11,257 bases of DNA from Candidatus Nitrosocosmicus sp. (GTDB lineage Archaea > Thermoproteota > Nitrososphaeria > Nitrososphaerales > Nitrososphaeraceae): contig JAKDMR010000040.1 in NCBI GenBank assembly GCA_030452275.1, positions 1 through 11,257 on the forward strand, read 5' to 3'. The notes beneath the pieces are model-generated. The model was not told the origin of the DNA and made no database searches. It saw nothing but the letters and a program-made list of their open reading frames with translations. This document shows, in pieces, positions 6,204 through 11,257 of the stretch (position 1 is its first letter; every line of letters begins with the position of its first letter). Both the position numbers and the translations under genes were made by a program.

Positions 6204-6355
6204 TTCATCAAGATAGTTAAATTTATTTGATAATAATTAGATTGACGATGGAGGAAATCCAAGGTATTTGAATTTATGATTCTAACATAATACACACTTT
6301 TTCAGTGAAGAAACAAGATAAAAGTCTAATATGAAGATAAACATAAGAAGATGAT
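6204..6355. other. Intergenic stretch, no gene seen
   Basis: AT-rich DNA between the micro-ORF and the phoU terminator candidate. On the minus strand it should hold the micro-ORF promoter; ATTATCAAATAAATTT (6219-6234) lies at a suitable distance before the TTG. I see no further ORF with protein-like composition and no RNA gene. Confidence 0.5.
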
Positions 6356-6374
6356 TGGTGTAAAAAAATCACCA
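6356..6374 (-). terminator. Hairpin with T7 tract downstream of phoU
   Basis: On the minus strand TGGTG and CACCA form a five-base stem around a loop containing seven T, 14 bases after the phoU stop. The oligo-T run is the expected archaeal termination signal. The stem is short, so its role is uncertain. It would end the pstCAB-phoU transcript. Confidence 0.45.
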
Positions 6375-6387
6375 TAAGGCAAGTTAT

Positions 6388-7038
6388 CTATCTTCTTGGA
6401 CTAGCCATACCAGTTTCGATATAATTGACCGAATCTGCAATATAGCATGCATGATCAGAAATGCGTTCCAAATATTTTAGTATTAAAGCGGTGGAGATAT
6501 TGCAGCGGATATCTGAATAATTGTTTGCGGCGACAAGTTGAGATGATTCACGCGTACTTTTTCTGTACAATACATCAACCATTTCCTCCATTTCATAAAT
6601 TTTGGCTAAAATAGAATTATCCCGTAATCGTAGTGCAGATATCCCAAGATCCATCATCTCTAAAACAAGTTTTGACATGCGTATTACGGAAGACTTGTCG
6701 CACAATTCTAATGGTCCTAGAATTTCTAACACGGTAATAATATCATAAGCGTATCTACCGAATCTTGAAAAAACGTAAGATAGCTCCATGCAAGATTTTA
6801 TGTATCTCAAGTCTGTTGCCACAGGCTGGAATCGAGCGATCAGTTCTATACATAATTCCGATACTTCATCTTGAAGAAAACGCAGTTTTGCAGACGACTC
6901 AAATATTTGTTTTTTTGTGGAGGAGTCATCATCCTTATAGGATGTAATAGCCTTGGACACGGTATTTTCAGCTAAACTAGCCATATCAAAAACAATGCTG
7001 CTAACCTTAGTTAGCCCCAAATCAAGTAATCTTACCAC
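6388..7038 (-). CDS. phoU: PhoU-family phosphate transport regulator
   Basis: PhoU proteins are cytoplasmic all-helical dimers of two three-helix bundles that bind metal clusters and restrain phosphate uptake or signalling by contacting PstB. The 216 residues show both repeats. The first has QPVATDLRYIKSCMELS (71-87) and SRFGRYAYDI (91-100). The second has ALILKYLERISDHACYIADSV (184-204). The second metal motif E-R-x-x-D-H is intact (Glu191, Asp195). In the first, the usual E-R-x-x-D positions are Ser91 and Arg95. The gene is last of the pst operon, 34 bases after pstB. The start is GTG at 7038; the frame is open only to 7059 and holds no better codon. A hairpin with a T tract follows the stop. 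Confidence 0.9.
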   Translation of the reverse strand: MVRLLDLGLTKVSSIVFDMASLAENTVSKAITSYKDDDSSTKKQIFESSAKLRFLQDEVSELCIELIARFQPVATDLRYIKSCMELSYVFSRFGRYAYDIITVLEILGPLELCDKSSVIRMSKLVLEMMDLGISALRLRDNSILAKIYEMEEMVDVLYRKSTRESSQLVAANNYSDIRCNISTALILKYLERISDHACYIADSVNYIETGMASPRR

Positions 7039-7072
7039 TTTGATTGAAATGTTAAAAACTTAATAATTAAGC

Positions 7073-8002
7073 CTATCCAAATTTTCCTGAAATATATCTT
7101 TCAGTTAACTCTTTTTTTGGATATTTAAATATTTGATCGGTTGGACCGAATTCGATTAACTCCCCTAAATACATAAATGCAGTATAATCCGAAATTCTGG
7201 CCGCCTGTTGCATATTATGAGTTACAATTATCACAGTCAAATTCTTCTTAAGATCATTTATCAACTCTTCAATTTTTGAAGATGCAATAGGATCTAATGC
7301 AGAAGTAGGTTCATCCATCAAGAGAATTTCAGGTTGCATTGCAAGAGCTCGTGCAATGCATAGTCTTTGTTGTTGACCACCAGACAAACTTATTCCTGGT
7401 TTATCAAGATCATTTTTTACTTCTTCCCATAATGCAGCTCCCCGTAAGCTATCGTGAACTATATCCTTTATCAAAATTTTATCCTTAATGCCATTGAGTT
7501 TCAAACCAGCTGCTACATTATCATATATACTCATGGTAGGAAATGGATTTGGTTTTTGAAAGACCATACCCATTCGTCTCCTTATAAGGACAGGGTCTGA
7601 CTGTTTGTCATAGATATTTAGATCATCTAAAATAATTCTACCGTCAGCAGTAGCATTAGGAGTTAAATCATGCATCCTATTAATGCATCTTAACAGAGTT
7701 GTTTTACCACATCCAGATGGACCGATTAATGCGGTCACACAGTTTTCCTTAACATCAAGATTAATATCCTTTAAAGCTATTTTACCACTAAACCAGGCTT
7801 TCAAAGATTGCACCGATAGTTTAGGATTCTCTATTTTGAGATCTAAGGCAGAATTATCCCCAGATTTAGTATTATCATATGGTGAAACATTATTAACATC
7901 ATTCTCGGGTCGGGTTTTATGGTAGGTTGAAATAGAGTCAATCTCTTTATTTATAGAAGGTTTCAAGAAGTTATTCAAATCGTCCACGAGATACTTAATC
8001 AT
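7073..8002 (-). CDS. pstB: Phosphate ABC transporter ATP-binding protein
   Basis: PstB hydrolyses ATP to drive phosphate import through PstC-PstA at the inner face of the membrane. All ABC motifs are visible: Walker A GPSGCGKT (94-101), Q-loop Gln149 in VFQKPNPFP, signature LSGGQQQR (206-213), Walker B ILLMDE (226-231), D-loop SALD and H-loop His262 in VTHNM. INRMHDL and the QKPNPFP segment are specific to PstB. Length 309 exceeds the usual 250-260 because of a polar N-terminal extension of about 55 residues rich in Asn, Asp and Ser, likely disordered. No Met lies between residue 1 and Walker A that would allow a shorter product. The gene lies 69 bases after pstA, a larger gap than elsewhere in the operon, and that gap holds an AT-rich dyad. 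Confidence 0.96.
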   Translation of the reverse strand: MIKYLVDDLNNFLKPSINKEIDSISTYHKTRPENDVNNVSPYDNTKSGDNSALDLKIENPKLSVQSLKAWFSGKIALKDINLDVKENCVTALIGPSGCGKTTLLRCINRMHDLTPNATADGRIILDDLNIYDKQSDPVLIRRRMGMVFQKPNPFPTMSIYDNVAAGLKLNGIKDKILIKDIVHDSLRGAALWEEVKNDLDKPGISLSGGQQQRLCIARALAMQPEILLMDEPTSALDPIASSKIEELINDLKKNLTVIIVTHNMQQAARISDYTAFMYLGELIEFGPTDQIFKYPKKELTERYISGKFG

Positions 8003-8027
8003 ACTACAAATTCATAATATTCCTTTT

Positions 8028-8054
8028 CTATATGAAATATATAGTATTATATAG
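8028..8054. repeat. CTATAT/ATATAG dyad between pstA and pstB
   Basis: CTATAT (8028-8033) and ATATAG (8039-8044) form an inverted repeat with a five-base spacer, and another ATATAG sits at 8049-8054. TTCTATAT here (8026-8033) also occurs in the palindrome before pstC (10083-10090). TCTATAT occurs twice before pstS (11228-11234, 11251-11257). It could be a secondary promoter or a shared regulator site, but AT-rich words recur by chance. Confidence 0.35.
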
Positions 8055-8071
8055 ATAAGGTAGATAAATTA

Positions 8072-9010
8072 TCAAGTAGTCGATTTAAACGTCATACTCC
8101 TTTTTTGAGCAAACATCCTTAGAGCAATGCTTAGTGATAATACAAGCAATATAAGTAATAATGCGGCACCCCAGCCTTGTTCGTGAGCTGATGGGTACGG
8201 TTGCGAAGCTAATCTCCAGATTCTCAAGGGCAGAGCATCGACAGGGGAATTAAAGCCACTGAAAAACAAACTCGTTCCAAGAATAGTCATAATCAACGGT
8301 GCAGTTTCTCCTGCTATTCTAGATACGGCAAGTACGATGCCTGTGGATATACCACTTTTAGAGCCCATTATCACAATATGCCATATCACCTTCCACTTTG
8401 GAAGACCCAGACCATAGGCTGCCTCTCTTAGAGTGTTTGGAACTAGTTTTAATGTCTCTTCAGACACCCTTGCAACAATGGGAATCATTATTATAGATAA
8501 AACAAATGCCCCTGCCAGAATTGAAAATGAGCCAAGGGTTAGTACAATTGCGATGTATCCCGTAATTCCTATTACGATAGAAGGAATGCCGGTCAATACA
8601 TCATTAAAAAGTCTAAGGAAATATGCAAACTTTCTGCTAGAACTAGAATATTCGGAGAGATACACCCCAGTCAAAACTCCTACAGGAGCTCCAATTAAAG
8701 AGGCTAATCCTACAACTATCAAAGTTCCTTGGATGGATGGACCTATACCTCCATCTCCTGAGCCCATAGAACCGGGAGGTTGAAACAGAAATTCAAAGCT
8801 TAGAGCGCCAACACCATTTTTAAATACTTCTATCAAAATAGAGCTTAAAGGAATAATAGCAATTATTACAAAACTAGATAACAAAATAGTGACTAAATTA
8901 TTTATTATCGTTCTTTTTGAAGAATTTTTTTTGATATACTCTTGAATTATTGATTTGTAATTTTCATTCTTATGGGGTTTTTGATTTTGATTTTTGTTAT
9001 CTTTGCTCAT
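8072..9010 (-). CDS. pstA: Phosphate ABC transporter permease, PstA subunit
   Basis: PstA is one of two membrane subunits forming the phosphate channel with PstC. The 312 residues include a charged cytoplasmic N terminus of about 38 residues, rich in Asn and Lys, and about six hydrophobic segments (around 39-61, 93-119, 142-158, 162-180, 222-247, 281-300). The EAA loop that docks on PstB is REAAYGLGLPKWKVIW (195-210). Typical PstA features are GGIGPSIQGTL (87-97), LTGIPSIVIG (139-148) and RIAGETAPL (231-239). The ATG at 9010 lies one base after the pstC stop, so the two are tightly coupled. No truncation or odd residue is seen. Confidence 0.96.
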   Translation of the reverse strand: MSKDNKNQNQKPHKNENYKSIIQEYIKKNSSKRTIINNLVTILLSSFVIIAIIPLSSILIEVFKNGVGALSFEFLFQPPGSMGSGDGGIGPSIQGTLIVVGLASLIGAPVGVLTGVYLSEYSSSSRKFAYFLRLFNDVLTGIPSIVIGITGYIAIVLTLGSFSILAGAFVLSIIMIPIVARVSEETLKLVPNTLREAAYGLGLPKWKVIWHIVIMGSKSGISTGIVLAVSRIAGETAPLIMTILGTSLFFSGFNSPVDALPLRIWRLASQPYPSAHEQGWGAALLLILLVLSLSIALRMFAQKRSMTFKSTT

Positions 9011-9011
9011 A

Positions 9012-10016
9012 TTATTCCCTCAAGTTAGAATAGGATTTTGAAACCTTGGATATTATGAAAATGGCAAGGATGTTTATGAAGATAGTAATTACAAAGAGAA
9101 CCAATCCAAGGCCAATCAATGCTGAAAGATGAAGATCGTTTGATGCTTCATTAAATTCATTTGCAATAATACTAGAGAGGGTCTGACTTTGAGAGAACAA
9201 AGATGTAGGGATAGCTGCCAAACCAATTGCATTTCCAATAATTAAGGTTACTAGCATGGTTTCTCCTATAGCTCTCCCCAATCCCAAAAAGGATGCACCC
9301 ATTAAACCAGTTCTTGAGGAAGGCAGAATAGCTGTTTTAACCATTTCCCATCGCGTTGCACCCAATGCATATGCAGCTTCCTTCTGCGAATGAGGAATAG
9401 CCTTAATGACTTCCCTTGATACAGCTGATATAATAGGAATAATCATTATAGCAAGTACAATTCCAGCTGTAAAAACATCCAAACCGAACGGAGCTTTTGC
9501 AAAAATTGATATATAATCTCCAAATGTGTTGTGAAGAGGTTCTTCTATAAAATCTCTAATCCAGAATCTGAACACAAATAATGCCCATAGACCATAAATG
9601 ATACTAGGTACAGCTGCCAATAATTCAACTACAAAAGATAAAATCGTACCTAGTTTTTTTGGAATCATTTCAGTAATAAATATCGCTATACCTATGCTAA
9701 TGGGAACTGCAATAGCCATTGCAATTGCCGAGCTAACGAGCGTTCCTATTATATAAGGCAGGGCGCCAAATGATTCCCTTCCTTCCACAGGATTCCAATC
9801 AGTTCCAATTACAAAATTGATTCCTTCTTTAAAGAATATAGGCATGGAACCTTCAAAAAGAGTAGAAAATATAATTGCAGCCATCAACAGCGTATAAAGG
9901 GACGCCCCAATTACCAAAGCCTTAAAAAACTTGTCTCCAAAAATTGATTTTCGGGATTGTAAATCTAATTTCTTTACCAGATCGAAATGTGTATCATTAG
10001 AATCTTTTAGAGACAA
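9012..10016 (-). CDS. pstC: Phosphate ABC transporter permease, PstC subunit
   Basis: PstC pairs with PstA to form the phosphate pore. The 334 residues hold a polar N terminus (1-32), a first membrane segment (about 33-53), an outer loop with GTDWNPVEGRESFGALPYIIGT (starting at 71, typical of PstC), further membrane segments at about 91-115, 122-148, 183-200, 237-262 and 297-323, and the PstB-docking EAA loop KEAAYALGATRWEMVKTAILP (from 212). AVPSIIYGLWALFVF (135-149) is another family block. The start is TTG at 10016: an in-frame TGA lies three codons upstream and the next Met is residue 45, inside the first membrane segment. A TATA-like ATATAATTA lies 26-34 bases before the TTG. Confidence 0.95.
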   Translation of the reverse strand: MSLKDSNDTHFDLVKKLDLQSRKSIFGDKFFKALVIGASLYTLLMAAIIFSTLFEGSMPIFFKEGINFVIGTDWNPVEGRESFGALPYIIGTLVSSAIAMAIAVPISIGIAIFITEMIPKKLGTILSFVVELLAAVPSIIYGLWALFVFRFWIRDFIEEPLHNTFGDYISIFAKAPFGLDVFTAGIVLAIMIIPIISAVSREVIKAIPHSQKEAAYALGATRWEMVKTAILPSSRTGLMGASFLGLGRAIGETMLVTLIIGNAIGLAAIPTSLFSQSQTLSSIIANEFNEASNDLHLSALIGLGLVLFVITIFINILAIFIISKVSKSYSNLRE

Positions 10017-10040
10017 AGTATATCAATAAAGTAAAACTGT

Positions 10041-10069
10041 TTAATTATATATTTTACATATATAATTAA
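10041..10069. promoter_or_regulatory. Inverted repeat over the pstC TATA box
   Basis: TTAATTATATA (10041-10051) and its exact reverse complement (10059-10069) are separated by seven bases (TTTTACA). On the minus strand the proximal arm supplies ATATAATTA (10042-10050), 26-34 bases before the pstC TTG, so the repeat covers the probable TATA box. A dimeric regulator bound here would block or tune the promoter. The role is inferred; the symmetry is seen directly. Confidence 0.6.
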
Positions 10070-10090
10070 TATAGAATATATATTCTATAT
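10069..10090. promoter_or_regulatory. 22-base perfect palindrome upstream of pstC
   Basis: ATATAGAATAT at 10069-10079 is followed immediately by its reverse complement, ATATTCTATAT, to 10090. It abuts the inverted repeat on its pstC-distal side and lies about 53-74 bases before the pstC start. It may be a regulator site, or an RNA hairpin if transcription from pstS reads through. The single G-C step in each half argues slightly against a random A/T run. Confidence 0.6.
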
Positions 10091-10092
10091 AG

Positions 10093-10105
10093 AAAAAAAA
10101 TAAAA
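10093..10105 (-). terminator. Oligo-T tract after pstS
   Basis: The minus strand right after the pstS TAA reads TTTT, A, then eight T. It is the strongest T tract near a stop codon in the window, expected to end most pstS transcripts before pstC. This would let the binding protein be made in excess over the membrane subunits. Confidence 0.5.
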
Positions 10106-11215
10106 TTAGTTGGAGAGTATTGGGTTTCCATTAAAAGTTAATGATCTCAACGTTTCATTATTAAGGTCAACAACTGCTTGAGGCAAAGGAACATAGCCTA
10201 ATGGTTCAGCGAATTTTTGTCCATCTGTTATGGCCCAGTCTATGAATCCGACTAGGGCTTTTGCTTTTTGTTCATCTATAGTGGGGTTAGTGCTCAAGTC
10301 TTTATAGAGCAAAAGATAGGAGAAACTAGAGATTGGGTAGGAATTAGGTCCTGAGCGGTCTGTTAATGTTACATTGGTCCATGGTTCTGGGCCTTTAGGC
10401 AGCGTTGCTGCGGCTGCACTTACCGCATCCATAGTTGAATTAATTGATGGAGTTATGAAATTACCTTCTTTATTTTGTATTGATGCGAAATTCATCTGTG
10501 TTGTTAAAGCATAGGCTAATTCGATATATCCTATTGAGTAAGGCGATCCTTGAATTGAGGCTGCGACACCTTCGTTTCCCGGGGCCCCTAAACCAGAAGG
10601 CCATTGCACAGATTTTCCAACGCCTATTCTGTCAAACCATTCGCTGCTTACTTTAGATAAGTAGTCTGCAAATACAAAAGTGGTGCCAGAGCCATCAGAG
10701 CGGTGAACTGAAATGATATCCTCTGATGGTAAAGCTACGTCAGGATTAAGTTCCTTGATTTTTGGATCATCCCATTTCGCAATTTTCCCTAAATATATAT
10801 CAGCTATAACTGGTCCTGTAAGTTTAAGAGGCGTCGTTAATTCTGGAAGATTATATGCAAGCACAACGGAACCTATTGTTTCTGGAATATGAACGGGATC
10901 TCCGGCCTTTTGAAATTCGGTAGTTGAAAGTGGAGCGTCAGTTGCACCAAAGTCCACTGTTTTTTCAGTGAACTGTTTAATTCCGCCACCACTACCGATA
11001 GAAGCATAATTAAGATTTACATCAGGATTTACGTTTTTGTATTCTACTCTCCAAGTATCTATTAAAGGAAATGGAAAAGTTGCTCCGGCTCCATTAATAG
11101 TAACTTGTTGTGCATTTACTGAATTCACATAGACTGGAACTAATAGCGATATAGCTAAAAGTGATATAGCTAAAAGTGATATAGCTAATATCCTATAGTT
11201 AGTTAAATTAGTCAT
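10106..11215 (-). CDS. pstS: Phosphate-binding protein of the Pst transporter
   Basis: PstS captures phosphate outside the cytoplasmic membrane and delivers it to PstCA. Of its 369 residues, the first 36 form a Sec-type signal: NYR, a hydrophobic core, then VNAQ as a likely cleavage region. The phosphate-binding segments are GAGATFPFP (42-50), ASIGSGGG (71-78), FGATDAPLS (89-97) and HRSDGSGTTF (171-180). GAPGNEGVAASI and SIGYIEL are further family blocks. No lipobox Cys and no C-terminal membrane helix or sorting tail is seen, so attachment to the cell would depend on an uncleaved signal or on other proteins. The hydrophobic core contains three tandem LAISL units. The start is ATG at 11215, just before the Tyr-Arg of the signal. 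It heads the pst cluster; the T tract after it separates it from pstC. Confidence 0.95.
   Translation of the reverse strand: MTNLTNYRILAISLLAISLLAISLLVPVYVNSVNAQQVTINGAGATFPFPLIDTWRVEYKNVNPDVNLNYASIGSGGGIKQFTEKTVDFGATDAPLSTTEFQKAGDPVHIPETIGSVVLAYNLPELTTPLKLTGPVIADIYLGKIAKWDDPKIKELNPDVALPSEDIISVHRSDGSGTTFVFADYLSKVSSEWFDRIGVGKSVQWPSGLGAPGNEGVAASIQGSPYSIGYIELAYALTTQMNFASIQNKEGNFITPSINSTMDAVSAAAATLPKGPEPWTNVTLTDRSGPNSYPISSFSYLLLYKDLSTNPTIDEQKAKALVGFIDWAITDGQKFAEPLGYVPLPQAVVDLNNETLRSLTFNGNPILSN
11145..11189. repeat. Three tandem 15-base repeats in the PstS signal peptide
   Basis: AGCGATATAGCTAAA (11145-11159), AGTGATATAGCTAAA (11160-11174) and AGTGATATAGCTAAT (11175-11189) are consecutive copies differing at one or two bases. 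Because 15 is a multiple of three, unit gain or loss would keep the frame and add or remove LAISL from the hydrophobic core (residues 10-24). Confidence 0.9.
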
Positions 11216-11257
11216 CAGTTTTGTATATCTATATTGTTATTAATCAATTGTCTATAT
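11216..11257 (-). promoter_or_regulatory. Proximal pstS promoter region, cut by the window end
   Basis: The 42 bases before the pstS ATG are AT-rich. On the minus strand TTAATAACAATATAG lies about 13-27 bases before the start and could contain the TATA box. TCTATAT occurs at 11228-11234 and 11251-11257 on the plus strand. Upstream control sites may lie beyond the window. Confidence 0.35.

Noticed and set aside
10041..10090. The pstS-pstC palindromes as an ordinary intrinsic terminator
   Set aside because: On the minus strand the T8 tract lies before the dyads, not after them, and one dyad covers the pstC TATA-like box, so a regulatory role fits better.
1..11257. Insertion sequence, prophage or integration site
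   Set aside because: No transposase, integrase or terminal inverted repeat pair was seen, and gene composition is even across the window.

Overview
The window is AT-rich archaeal DNA, most likely from an ammonia-oxidising thaumarchaeon (Nitrososphaeria). A Nitrosocosmicus-like genome is my best guess, but the genus is inference. The evidence is an archaeal-type NMN adenylyltransferase, an RNA 3'-phosphate cyclase, a NurA-HerA pair, small winged-helix proteins of archaeal type, TTTATC-like promoter elements about 20-35 bases before start codons, oligo-T tracts after stop codons, and almost no convincing Shine-Dalgarno sites. No tRNA, rRNA, insertion sequence or CRISPR array is visible.

Left part (1-4112). 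A 5'-truncated nadM and rtcA run rightward. They meet a leftward nurA-herA operon head to head, with rtcA and herA overlapping by 8 bases at their 3' ends. NurA keeps all its expected catalytic residues and overlaps herA by an ATGA start/stop. HerA has an atypical Walker A loop. The pair should form the nuclease-helicase motor of DNA end resection.

Middle (4105-6387). A repeat-rich divergent promoter region, with 9-base TGTTGTGCA units and two near-identical 22-base blocks, separates nurA from a rightward winged-helix gene. That gene converges on a second winged-helix gene, and the two proteins appear to share a small N-terminal beta-beta-alpha module. Next comes an HD-domain protein resembling the RelA/SpoT/MESH1 alarmone hydrolase fold, but with several active-site positions replaced. 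It is preceded by an overlapping short upstream ORF. The 337-base gap that follows holds a probable 44-residue Cys/His-rich protein on the minus strand, starting at TTG, and a terminator-like hairpin.

Right part (6388-11257). A complete high-affinity phosphate uptake locus is read leftward: pstS, pstC, pstA, pstB, phoU. PstS captures phosphate outside the cell, PstC and PstA form the channel, PstB powers it and PhoU is the regulator. A T8 tract after pstS and two abutting palindromes over the pstC TATA box suggest that pstS and pstCAB-phoU can be transcribed separately. The most unusual items are the Cys/His micro-protein, the degenerate alarmone-hydrolase-like protein, the iterated operator at nurA, the palindromes at pstC and a 15-base tandem repeat inside the PstS signal peptide.
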